Source: Rhizopus arrhizus
Taxonomy: Eukaryota; Mucoromycota; Mucoromycetes; Mucorales; Rhizopodaceae
DNA: 64,000 bases
Assembly (NCBI GenBank): GCA_024220505.1
Contig: JAKZZE010000030.1
Location: 62,001-126,000 of the forward strand
Direction of reading: 5' to 3'
A model generated the notes under the pieces. That model did not search any database, was not told where the DNA came from, and saw nothing but the letters and a program-made list of their open reading frames with translations. Numbering within the stretch: position 1 is the first letter of the stretch; each line of letters opens with the position of its first letter. Shown piece by piece: positions 20,987 to 33,800 of this stretch. A program made the position numbers and the translations under genes.

Positions 20987-21309
20987 AGTGTAAATTGGGT
21001 AACAAATCGTTTACCAATCTTGTGAAATAATTTACAATCGTGTACAATCAGGTAAGAGATTTATCCACGCACAGCCTCCTGTCTCTGCCACAAATCGTGT
21101 AAGTTATTGTTTGCCCTTTGGTTAATTGATGGTTCAAGATTTGTGGCCAACACAGGAGACTGTTGGGAGACGTTTTCGTTAACTGATCTTGCAAGATGGA
21201 TCTTTCATCAGTTACGTTGTGGCTCTTGTTTATTATCAATTTGACATCTAATGGTGCTTGGTAACCAATCACGCTTTGTAAATCATTACTTTATTTGTCT
21301 TTTCGCTCT

Positions 21310-21452
21310 TTTATAAACCACTCATGTTGCCTTATATACTTCTTTATTGACCACTCATATTGCATTATATACTTCTTTATGAACCACTTATATAGCTTTA
21401 TATACTTCTTTATTGACCATTCATATTGCAATAAATATTGCTTTATATACAC
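21310..21452 (+). repeat. Subterminal minisatellite of element B
   Basis: About four copies of the unit described at 7478-7680, ending in the same CAATAAATATTGC sequence. Copy number differs from element A (four against six), showing gain or loss by slippage or unequal exchange. Confidence 0.8.
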
Positions 21453-21635
21453 AAAAAAATAGGGATTTTGTTTATAAAAAATAGCTTTTTTTTTATTTGA
21501 ATAAAATAATAATAATACATGGTATTTCTTTGCTTGTAGCGTTTTAAAAGTGTACTTGACTTACCTAATGTCACCAGAATAGCAGCATCTAATCTAAAAA
21601 TACATCAATTAGCCTCGTGGAACTCAAAAAGTTCT

Positions 21636-21668
<33 letters not shown>

Positions 21669-21806
21669 AAAAAAAAAGCCAAGCTCGAGGATTCAAAGAC
21701 ACAAGGATTCAAAGACTTGGGTACTCAAAGCAAAAGAAAAGACATCAGTACTTAAGAACCAAAGCAAAGGCAGAAAAGAGATAGAAAAGGCCAAAGCAAA
21801 GCAGCA

Positions 21807-22190
21807 TTCATCTATAATAGTTATTAGCTATCGTGTATATATAATAAAAGTAATAGTACCTTTCTTTAGATAGACCATGGGAAGAAAACTAGCTAAGCGT
21901 ATACAAACGAGTAAAAAAGCATCAGACATCTATAATATTTATTAGCTATTGAGTATATGTAGCAAAAATAATAGCACCTTGCTTTAGATGGGCTAAGAGA
22001 AAAACCTTGCTAAGCTTTACCAACAAGTAAAAAAAAAAAAAAAAGGAAGCAGTACGCATCTATAATAATTATTAGTTATTGAGTATATAGTAAAAGTAAT
22101 AGTACCTTGCTTTAGATGGATCATGAGATAAAAAAAAAAAGAAAAAAAAGCATCAGCCAAGCTTATACTAACAAGTAAAAGAAGCAATGA
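21807..22190 (+). repeat. Three tandem copies of a ~120-130-bp repeat, element B
   Basis: Homologous to 8048-8430 in element A, with the same copy number and order; the poly-A stretches between copies vary in length. Confidence 0.75.
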
Positions 22191-22668
22191 TAATCATGGG
22201 AGAGACTTTATAAAGACCATTTAAAACATCAAGAAAGGAACAAACACAACTTTACTAAAAAAAAAATACCATAAGAATAGAAATAGAATATATATAATGT
22301 TAAGAACTTACCTTTTAGAAAGAATGTTTTGTTTAAAAAAAAAAAGAAAAAAAAAAAAATGAAAAAAAAAGTACTTTTTTTATAGCCTCATTTTACCAGT
22401 GTTACAGTTACCCACTATCGATTAAAAATAAGTCTTCTTTAATACTGTTTAACTATTGAAACATTCAGAGAGGCTATTCATAAGCAGTTTAAACTTTCTC
22501 TTCTTTTTTTTTTTTATTTAAATGTAATATCTTTAACTCCAAAGGCTTTTTTTTCTTCGCTTTTTTTGTAGAACAAACAAAAGTATCATCTTGTTTTGTG
22601 TTCATCTTCAATTTATTTTGTACTTATGTTTTTTTTTTTTTTCTTCCATATATAATTTGTTTTAAAAA

Positions 22669-24047
<1,379 letters not shown>

Positions 24048-24208
24048 GCATTCTTCCCCTTTTTTTTTTCTTGGTTTGTTGTTTCTTCACAAATTGAATA
24101 AAATTTTTTAAAAAAAAGTCTATTGAATGATTCTTTAGTAAAATATATAATAAAACAATAATAATAATAATAATAATAAATGAATGAATGAACGCTTCGA
24201 CATAGTTT

Positions 24209-27200
24209 TTACATATAGATCCGTCTTGGGAGAGAAAGTGTAAGAATATGATTATCTAAATATGACTTCACTGCTACTGGATTGTGAATTTTGTGAACAG
24301 GAAGTATATTTTGTTGTGAGACTGGGTCAAACTGGTTTTTCCACACTTGAATGCCAGTATCATCAAAGGAGGGAAAGTGATGGGTCGCATGGCTGTACCA
24401 ATTGACAAATGCAAAGTAATGAGTGTAGTTGTTAAATGAATGTGTAAAGAGATAAGAAATTTGACCAATGCGTATTTCGTTGTTGATAATAGCTTGGATA
24501 ATGCAGGAGGATGAAGAAGTTGAAGTATTTTTTGATGATGTATATTTTTGTCCAAGCAAGTTTATATTTTTAAATGAATGAATAATATTGCTGATAAACG
24601 TGCCAGGGATGAGTGCATAGGTATAGGTGTAGTAATTAATGATTCATAGTGTTCTGGGCATATAAGTTGAGTTCGATTGTCGAAATTTAAAGGAAAGGAT
24701 GTGGGTGGCAGAGGCTCACTACCAGTTATTGTTGAATTGAATAAGCTAGGTCCGTCTATGAAACGAGAGTAATCAAATGGCGTTAAACCACTCTCGTCAT
24801 TCGTAACCTCACCTATCTCTTCTATAAATTTAATTAGTAGGAGTATGTCTTCGTTTGTTGAATTTATAAAGGAATGTAAAGAATATACTAGATCTTGTGT
24901 GTGAACATTTTGAATAAACATAGTAGCATAAGTGGTTTCAAATCCAGTCTTAAAATTGATGTTGATATGTTTCATATCGCCATTGAGACGTTCAAAGCCA
25001 TAAAGCCAAAAAGAGTATGAGGGACCAAAGTCCAGGAAGCTTTCTTTTAAATGAAGATGCATATGCATATTTGGGGTGGGCATAGATTCACCATACAGCT
25101 CGACACAGGTCTTGCCAAAGTTTTTCATCAATAGATGTGCGGTATCTATGTCTTCTACTGTGATGGAAGGGCCAGTGACCAGCTTCACAGCATCGACATA
25201 CCGCAACCAGTTTGTAAAATGTTCACCTGCCAGTTTTTGTTTGAGCAGGAAAGGTGACAGCACAACAACCCAGGTTCTCCACTCATCTGATTTCATATTA
25301 GCAAAAGCACCAGAGATTTTTCCTATTTTTTTTAAAAAAAAAAGAAAAAAAAATAAGTATTTTGTTCCACCATGAAATAAAGCTTTATTCCATGTATATA
25401 TAAACACGATCAAGCAGTATTACATACCTTCAGATAGCTTAGCGTATTGCTGAGGAATGCTGATAGTAGTCGACTCTGTTGCCATTGCTGGAAAATCAGT
25501 AGAAACAAGCAAGCCAAAATCCTGCCAGACTTCAATCATTTTTTTAGGCGTTCCAAGAAACAAGTTATGCATTGGATCGACAGTTACATATCTCACCACA
25601 TCAAAGTAAGGAAGTCGATGTACTTCACTCCACTTTGTACCAGAACTTGCCTGTTTTTCTTCTTGTTGTGCCTTGTGCGTAGCAGTCAACCAGTCATACG
25701 CATCAAATCTTTGCTGTTCCCACGTTCTTTGTGAAGTGTTTTAAGTATTCAAAAATAAGATAAAGAACAATTAACGAGACCGAACAATAGTTCTAAAGTC
25801 GAATACTTTTATTAAAGAAAGATTTCAAGGCTATTTATATTAGTTGAGCAAGACCTGAGATTAGATGACAAAAATAGTTACGACCGATATGATTTGACAT
25901 GTATAAGAAAAATTTTATAGACTGATGTTAATAATCAACTGTTGAGATGAAAGTGAAACTTGGCTGTTTAGGGCAGTGATAATTATCAGGTTCTATTCTT
26001 ATTCAAACTCATTTGTAAAGATTTAGTCCAGAATGATAAGACTGTATCTTATTGACATGTCAAAACATGACACTTTGCACCCAGTTTTCATCGTTGAAAT
26101 CAGAAAAGTTTGGTTTTGAAGACCTGGTACCAGTTGATAGACGGCCAAAAGCAGTTGAGCACTTGTTACATGCTTTAGTAGCCATGGCGCCCATGTATCC
26201 AGCTACTTTTCTTGCTGCAGGCATATCACAATTGATGGACATCAATGCCACACGAACTAGTTCTCCGTTAGGATTTTCGTAAGTGGGCATTATAACACCA
26301 TTGTACAGTACAAGCAATTCATCTACCAATGGCTTCAAGAAGTTTTGGATTTGATCATCATTGGGCTCATGTGGTCCAGGAATAACACCTGCCAAAACGA
26401 TGTTGGAAAACTTCATACGTGTATTTCTTGGCAGATTGTTGATTGCAAGGTAAATGGCACCACTAGAATGCTTCATGTTGTCACTTGGCTGGAACCAATC
26501 CACATTCAAGGATACCATCAATGATCTTGGTTGACTGGTAAAAATTTGCCCGTTTGAATCCACAAGCTGATTCCAAACTCTGCCATCGTATATGTCGAAC
26601 ATAACATCTTCATCAACTGATCTTCTTCTCCATTGCTCAATTTGTTGTTCAAAACTGGGTCGCATAAAGAACTTTTTTAAAGTCTCAGTAATTGAGTTGT
26701 AGGGATACTCAAGCACTGGCTTTAAACTGCTGCCTGCAAAAAGAGCATTTCCACATGGTTGTGCTTGTCGATAAGGGTTGTGAGGGAAGCGTACATAGCC
26801 ACAGGAGCGAGAATGCAAGCTTCCAGAAGTGTAAACGCTTCGACAAGCAGAGCAAACAAGAAAACGGGACAAACCATTGCTGGCAGTGGAATAATTGACC
26901 ATAGTACGGGCAGTAGAGATCTTTGTAGGAATCTCCATACCATGGCCAAGAGAACGGACAAAGAAGGAAAGAAAGGCCAACAAGTCTTCACCGGCTTTCA
27001 CCGAGAGGTGCTTTGCTTGAAAAAGCACAATGAACAACAGCAAGAGGTGACGAAGCTGTTCTTCATTACTCATTCCTTCCTCTTCGTCAATATTCATTCC
27101 GTCTAACAAGTTGCAAAATACATTTCAATAAATAAAACCTTTCTTATATTAAATACTTTGCTGATTAAAAATATACCTTCAGTTACTGGTTCAGGAATGG

Positions 27201-27267
27201 CTGATGAGTATTCGACAGTTTCCTCCCCGTTGTCGTTAGCTTCAGATACTCTTCTCGATTCTATTTT

Positions 27268-27302
<35 letters not shown>

Positions 27303-27478
27303 AAAATTAGCACGTTTGGATTTCTATTGAAAAATAAAACAAAAAAACCTCTATTTCTAACTCTGTCGATAAGTTCATGACCTCTTACAGTTCTCTTTGC
27401 AAGCATTCTGAATCCATTGGGATGGTTGCTGCATTCAGAACAGGTACAAATAATTTTGGTGGTGTTGAAGTTGTTCAT
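24209..27478 (-). pseudogene. TNP2-like transposase of element B, doubly broken
   Basis: The minus-strand exons are 27478-27349, 27260-27177, 27102-25428 (interrupted by the solo LTR 25732-26072) and 25322-24209. Exon 1 has the cysteine cluster CTCSECSNH, in which the last Cys of element A is His. The core motifs SLNVDWFQPSD, VIPGPHEPNDDQ, ACNKC, DPMHNLFLG and FWLYGFERLNGD are all kept. Damage is of two kinds: the solo LTR plus its CTTTG duplication in exon 3, and a one-base frameshift in exon 4 at about 24632-24640, after which the C-terminal part continues in another frame to FDPVSQQN and RRIYM. Without these the protein would align with that of A end to end. Confidence 0.88.
25732..26072 (-). 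repeat. Solo LTR of the Gypsy-1 family
   Basis: A reverse-oriented 341-bp copy of the LTR at 2089-2429, flanked by a perfect CTTTG duplication (25727-25731 and 26073-26077). Solo LTRs arise by recombination between the two LTRs of an inserted element. It disrupts exon 3 of the B transposase between residues reading NWVQ and RTWEQQ. Confidence 0.94.
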
Positions 27479-27713
27479 GTTTATATTTTTTAAATTTGGA
27501 AATAGCAAAGAAAATTGGTAGAAAGAGAAAATATGCCTGATAAAAAAAAAATGTTAAATTTAAAAAACAAAGTCGGTGCTTAAAGTAACGTTTTTTTTTT
27601 CCCTCGTTTTGTTTCATGGAATACTCTAGATGCCAAAGGCATAAGAAAAAGGAAAGCTCAAGCACTGGTCAAATGTAAGTTTATTAAAAAAATAACAACC
27701 AAGTCTAATGTCG

Positions 27714-27745
<32 letters not shown>

Positions 27746-27907
27746 GTAGGAATTCCTAATGGGACACATTCGGATGATGAACATTAACCTCATGAGAGAA
27801 GCTGTTCTTTCCAACATGACAAAGCTATAAGAATATCAAACTTTTATTACTGCTTGCTGCTGAAAATTCCTCTTTGGTAACGGAAGTTGGCAATGTTAAC
27901 ATCTCTA

Positions 27908-27963
27908 ATGGCTAATGGCTGATGGCTAATGGCTAATGGCTAATGGCCTAATGGCCTAATGGC
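27908..27963 (+). repeat. TAATGGC heptamer microsatellite
   Basis: About eight units of TAATGGC, some with a C insertion or a G substitution. Element A has three units at the matching place (about 20092-20117). It lies upstream of the transposase start. Confidence 0.8.
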
Positions 27964-28099
27964 AAATTACACCCATGTGTAAACATGAGGTAAGTAATGA
28001 ACCAGTGTAAGCTTAAAAACATATATTCTCTTGTATTATTTGTCATAAAAAATAATAAAGCCATCTATTTACTTGAAAAACAAAAACGCTGTACTTGTA

Positions 28100-29756
28100 C
28101 AGTGAGTTAAAAAACCGTTTCAGTAAAATTGAAACTCACACATTTATCCTTTTTTTGGAAGAAATATTTGGAGTATACGTGTTCTTTTTTATTATATTAC
28201 TACATGGCTTTTTTGCAACAAAGCAATGTACATCCCATCTTAATCTATAAATTACATCTTAAGCAATGGCCATTTTAAAAAAAGGGATGACTGAAACGGT
28301 TTTTTAACTAGGTAAAAAAATACTAATACATAGTATTTCCACCCTTAGCTTTTATTACAGCTTGAACTCTAGCCGGCATACTATCAATATATTTACAGCA
28401 AATATCTTTATCAAATGTTTCCCATTCAATTTTGATTCTTTCCCATAGTTCATGGACACCTCTTGCTCTTTGTTCATATAAAGCTAATTTCAACTTTAAA
28501 TGTCTCCACATGTGCTCAATTGGGTTCAGGTCAGGCGATTAAGAAGGCCAAGGCAATACTGGGTACTTTGCTTCTTCTTTAAGATAAGTCGTCGTTATCT
28601 TGGCAGTGTGTTTCGGGTCATTATCGTGCTGAAAGATGAAATCACCATCTCCTAATCGGTAGTAATCAAGGGTATCTGCCAGTTCAGTTTTTAGGATATG
28701 GATGTAATCGGATGCCGTCATTCTGCCGTCGTATATCTCGCAGATATATCCAACTCCATGGGAAGTCATACAAGCCCACACCATAACGCTTCCACCGCCA
28801 TGTTTTACGGTTGGGATTACATGATGAGGCTGTAATGGGCTTCCAGGAAGACTCCAATAAAATTCAACTCCATCAGAGCCCCAAACGTTGATTTTCGACT
28901 CGTCAGAGAAGATAACCTTTCTCCAGTCATCAATAGTCCAGTACCTGTGAGCAAGTGCCCATTCCAAGCGTGCTTTCCTGTGTTTTGCTGACAAAAGAGG
29001 TACCTTTCTTTTTGGTCGGGCTTTGAATCCTAGGCTCTTTAAGGCGTTTAGGGTGGTATTGTAAGTCAACCTTGGATAAATGGCCTTAAAATAATCGAAG
29101 ACCTCAACACCTGACTTCAATCGTCCTAAGATTACCATTCTCTTCATGAGGGACTTGATTGCTTCAGTTAAAATCCGAGGTCGTCCGCCAGTGTTATCAG
29201 GTCTTTGGATATTCCATTTTTTGCAATACCGATGAACAGTAGCTTTAGAGAGAGTCAAGCGATTAGCAATCTCTTCATAAGACAAATCAGACTCTAAGAG
29301 CACTCTCAAATCATTTTGAGTATCTTGGGAAATGGAGCGAGTCATTTTTAATAAAGATTGGGTTGAAAATGTAAATGAAAAAGGATGAAATTTGTTACGC
29401 GTCTATTAATAAAATAACGTGTTTATATACTTGTTTTTTTAATAAATGCAAAGTATTATACTCTTCCCCTAATTTTATGTGTATTGCATAAATGAAAAAT
29501 GAAGTCTGCATAATTGTAATTGGTATTTATGTTTTTTTTAATGGAGTTAAAAAACCGTTTCAGTGCACCGACTGTAGTAATTTTATAAGTTTTAGGGAGC
29601 AAATATTAAAAAAGCAATACTATTTTATATTGTACTATACATCAGAACTAGAGCTTTCATATGATGTATGAAATGTAGAATTTTATTTAGTATATCAGTA
29701 GTTATGGTAGCAAAACCATATTTAGGAAGAACACTGAAACGGTTTTTAACTCACTG
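28100..29756 (-). mobile_element. Tc1/mariner element Tc-1
   Basis: A 1657-bp element flanked by TA on both sides (28098-28099 and 29757-29758). The matching spot in element A has a single TA and no insertion. Terminal inverted repeats begin CAGTGAGTTAAAAA and contain the motif AACCGTTTCAGT. The same motif appears again, inverted, about 200 bp inside each end (28290-28310 and 29544-29564), so each end is itself a potential foldback. It carries one transposase frame on the minus strand. Confidence 0.93.
28323..29345 (-). pseudogene. Tc1-type DDE transposase with one in-frame stop
   Basis: About 340 codons, normal for the family. The N-terminus has two helix-turn-helix segments (SYEEIANRLTLSKATVHRYC, then GGRPRIL followed by the second). 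The DDE core reads IFSDESKINVWG (first Asp), GGGSVMVWACM, FQHDNDPKHTAK (second Asp), and SPDLNPIEHMW (Glu). The single defect is TAA just before SPDLNPIE, where relatives have Gln; one C-to-T change of CAA explains it. The stop removes the catalytic Glu, so the product should be inactive unless the stop is read through. It would act on the surrounding inverted repeats. Confidence 0.92.
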
Positions 29757-29758
29757 TA

Positions 29759-30468
29759 TGTGTTAATTATAACAAAATGTGAGCAAAGCTTCTTTATTTT
29801 TTTATTCTTTTTAGAATATACAAGTATTCTTTTGTTATAACATAAAAGCATTTGCATTTCTATAAAGTATATTTGCTCTAGATTATTGTTTTCATTTGAA
29901 TAAGGAACCTTTTATTGCTATATTCTTTTTTTTTTTCGCTGTCTTTTTTTTTTAACTGTGTCTTTTTTTTTAACTTTGTCTTTTTTTTTTACTTTTAATC
30001 TTTCAGCTTCTTTTTTTTTTTTACTAAACGCAACTATTTTGTTACGTTCTGTTACACATTTCCAATGAGCTTAGCTAAAGATCACAGATTGCCTTCCTAA
30101 TATGTATTCTTCTGTACAAAATAATCGCACGGTGCTTTTGATTTCCGCATTTTGCCCTCAAAAATAAAAAAAATAAAATATCGGTCTTTAAACAATGGAG
30201 AGAAATACGCTTTCCAAAAAAAGATCGTTTGTAAAAAAAGACATTTCTTTAAAATCATGAATAACTCCATGAATATTTACCCTACAAATAAAATAATAAC
30301 ATCGTTAAATTTCTTTATTTTTTTCGCATCTAAATCTTTTTTCAAAATTCGAAAATGATCAATACAGCAAGATTTAATTTTTTTCACGAAAAAAAGTAAC
30401 AATTTGTTACCCAAACGAAGAGCAATCTTGCGCAATCCGGTACCTAATTGGAACGATTATTTGCAGTG
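29759..30468 (+). other. Gene-free right end of element B
   Basis: AT-rich DNA with T runs that matches the right subterminal region of element A to about 30385; the last 80 bases are specific to B and contain a small GTAACA...TGTTAC inverted repeat near 30397-30415. Only short open frames are present and none has a recognisable motif. Confidence 0.6.
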
Positions 30469-30524
30469 AACCTCCCGAATGATAGACAGACGCTCTAACC
30501 ATTTGTACTATCTCCACATACCTT
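30469..30524 (-). mobile_element. SINE head fragment (5' part) at left edge of the LINE array
   Basis: On the minus strand this is the first ~55 bases of the tRNA-like SINE seen complete at 56560-57080, with three or four substitutions (for example ATAGACAG against ATAGGCAG). It contains the A-box-like stretch but is cut by the right tip of CACTA element B before the B box. Its 5' end abuts the 3' end of L1, as the full SINE abuts L6. Confidence 0.85.
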
Positions 30525-30807
30525 GGTCGCTTAGCTCAGGTTAAAGATTTTGTTTTTATTAAATAACGAAGATATATTGCAGGCGACTAAAAAGTCATTA
30601 TTGCATCTTCCAGTACAAAGAAAAAGAATAAGTACAAAAAAAGGAGCCTGAGAAACAGAAAAACTCCAAAAAAAAAGATAAAGTAAAAAGATGAGATTGA
30701 CTGCCTACTTCCACAACTTAGCTGACCTACTGTCACAACCCAACGGCAAGGAACTTTGATGGCTTTACTTCCGTGGGGGATCAGCAGGAGACAGACAAAG
30801 AAGGGTT

Positions 30808-33800
30808 TCAGTCAGAGTTGCGAGATGATCGTGAATACCAAGAGGCACCAGGAGAAGAATCAATAGCATAGAAGCTATCAGGACGGCAGAGACGTTGAAT
30901 ATGCCAGAGCATAAGGAGCAGTGATGACCACCAAGGAGGACAGCTAGCTGAACGGCCAAGAGGCAACGAGGAAAGAGCAAAGTCAATGGGATAAGACCCA
31001 GGAGGACAGCGAGGCAGATCAGACCAAAGGAAGGACGGGATCAAATCACACTCGAGAAAGTGACGGCGAGAGCGACGATCACGGCCACAAGGACAGTCTT
31101 CAGGCTTACCTGGCAGCCAGCCAAGACGCCAACGAACCAAGAGAGAGCGTTCTGCACGGGTTGCAGGAACGTATAGGACGGGATCAACCACCAGAGCAGG
31201 GCGACATGCGCGTAAGAGAACCTGGGTAGTGGAGGTGACGAGAGTGATGACTTGACGCTCACGATACTGGCGAAAGAAGGTCTTGAGCCGAGCATCGGAG
31301 GACGGAGGAGGAGAAGGCAATGCCAAGAAGAGCGGATTCTTGTCAAGATGGATCTTGATTCGAGAGACAGGCAGCGTTGACGACAGGAGAGACAGCAGGC
31401 AAGAACCAGGTAGAGAGCGAGCACGAAGGCAGAAACGAGTGGTAAGCACATCTATGCGGTGGTGCATAGACGGCAAGGTTGTCATATGTTTGATAACCAA
31501 CGTAGAGGAGGTGGCATGACCACCAACCATCATACGAAGGCATCGGTCTTGTAAACGGTCGATATCTTTGACTTGAGCAGCAGAAAACTTGGAAATGGCG
31601 AGACCATATTCGAATTTTGGGCGGACAAAAGTAGCATAGATCCGAGCACACAGTAGCAGAGAAAAACCTTGACGGTTCACGCCAATCTTGTTGAGAATAC
31701 CCATTAACTGGAGAACACCAGGAGAACGAAGAGGGAGCACCGAAGCAGCAGAGAGACCAGTCTTGACAAAAGGCATACCAAGGTATACGAACTTGTCGAC
31801 CAAGGGCAGAGAAGTACCATAGAGGCTTAATTGGGTTGAACCAGATGATGATGAAGAGGAAGTGGGGTGGTTGAGCACCGCACACTTCAGAGGATTCCAA
31901 CGATAGCCAAGAGACAGGGAGTGTTCTTCACAGAGCTGAAGCATCTCTTTGACTGACTTTGCCGAGCCAATGACTGCGACATCGTCAGCAAAGAGGAGAG
32001 AGTTCACTGGGACCATACCAGCATCAGCAGAACCAGAGGAGGGAACCAAATGGGTGGCAGGAGCAGCGACTTGACGAAGTAAAGCAGGAAGAGTATTGAT
32101 GTACACCGAGTACAAGTGAGGACTGAGAACAGAACCTTGCAAGACACCGGTGACAGGAGAGAAAGCAGCAGAAGAATGGTTTGACACCAGGACAGACACC
32201 GAGACATCATCAAAGAGATGGACCAAGAGAGGCAGACAAGGAGACGAACCAGCACCAGAACGAGAGAGAGCATCCCAGATAACACGCCGGTCGACGGTAT
32301 CGTAGGCCGACTTGATATCCAGGAATGCAACCACAGGAAAACGATGAGATCGACGATAGTAAGACTGCATCAGCTCATGAAGGCATAGGGCTTGATCAAG
32401 AGCTGAGCGACGAGGACGGAAACCACCTTGAGCGAGGTCAAGGGGAGGAGAGACAGAAGACAACCATGGAGCGAGACTAAGCTCAAGGAGCTTTCTGAAC
32501 ACCGAGGTCAGTGAGATCGGTCGATAATTGGACGGCAGCGAAGGATCACCTTTCTTGAAGATTGGATAGACTTGAGCATGCCGCCAGAGAGAAGGAACGT
32601 AAGACCATTGACAGCACAAGGAGAAGAACCAAGACAGCAAGTGGGAGAGGTCAGTACTGATCGGCTTGAGCATCTCGGCCTTGATGTGATCAGCACCAGG
32701 AGCTTTACGAGTAGGGAGCTGACCGATATACATGTGGATTGTTAAAGGAGTGAATAAAGAGTGACTTGAACCAGGAGGACCAGAGGAACCAAAAGGAGAC
32801 ATACCAGAGGGAGACGTACCAGAAGGAGACGAACCAGAAAGAGACGAACCATGTAGACCAAGAGGCAAACCAAGAGAGGATGGAGGTGGAGGTGATGGTG
32901 GGCGAATGGAAGGTAGAAGACTGCCATCAAAGACCGAAGCCAAGTGACTAGCCATTACCTCCACTGCCTTAGACGGACCATCAGGATGAGAGAATGAGGA
33001 TGATGTTTGATGGCGACGTTTGAGCTGCTTTACTTTTGATACGGCTTTGGTAAAGTCAGTTTCTAAAGACTTGCAAAATGCTTGCCAGGACAGACGCTTG
33101 GCATTGGCCACAGCTTGACGGAAAGAAACATTTGCGTGTTGATGTTGATGCCACCAATAGACTTTGTCGATGCCAAAGGCACGACGCCATCTACGGTAAC
33201 ATCTATTACGGAAGTCAGCAGCATCTTGTAATTGTTGTGTCCAGTACTTTTTCCAATGGGATGGACGTGGAGGACGATCACCGACAGAAGAGTCAAGAGA
33301 ACGATAGATTATGTTGTTGAGCGACGCGTTGAGGTCGTCAATAGGTGGACGTGAAGAAGGAGGGTGTTGAACCAACCTTTTCAGTTGAGAAAGCAAAGGA
33401 GCAGAGGACGTACGAAATGTATCTTGATACAGCTGACATGGATCAGGTTCACCAAGGCGAGACGAGTTCCATAATCGACGAGGATGTAGAGTGGTATCAG
33501 GTATATCAGACATAGACTCAGAGGCACTTGACTGAGTAAATGAAAAAGACAGCGTGAGTAGACGATGATCAGAACCAAGAGACAAGTCAGACGCGATATC
33601 AAGGCGAGGAGACATCAATGACGCGTTTGTTAAAAACATGTCAATGATGCTACTCATCTCTCGATCATCACGAAACCCGACCCAGGTAGGAATACCATGA
33701 GCCAGTGGGCCGTTCAGAACGGTCAAGGAGCGATCAGCAAGCCAGCGAGCCATAGCAGCACCACGAGGAGAGACCAATGCATCACCAGTGAGGTCACCAA

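Larger units (their letters stand above)
20987..22668 (+). other. Gene-free left part of element B
   Basis: From about 21290 this matches the left part of element A (minisatellite, A-run, ~120-bp repeats, poly-T promoter region). The first 300 bases are unrelated to A apart from the tip. A 74-residue minus-strand open frame at 21048-21272 has no recognisable motif. The last 300 bases before the gene are nearly the same as in A, including ATTTAAATGTAATATC and TTTTTTTGTAGAACAAAC, so the promoter of the accessory gene probably lies here. Confidence 0.6.

Noticed and set aside
21048..21272. 74-residue minus-strand frame near the left end of element B
   Set aside because: No recognisable domain and no counterpart in element A; kept only as a note in the region entry.
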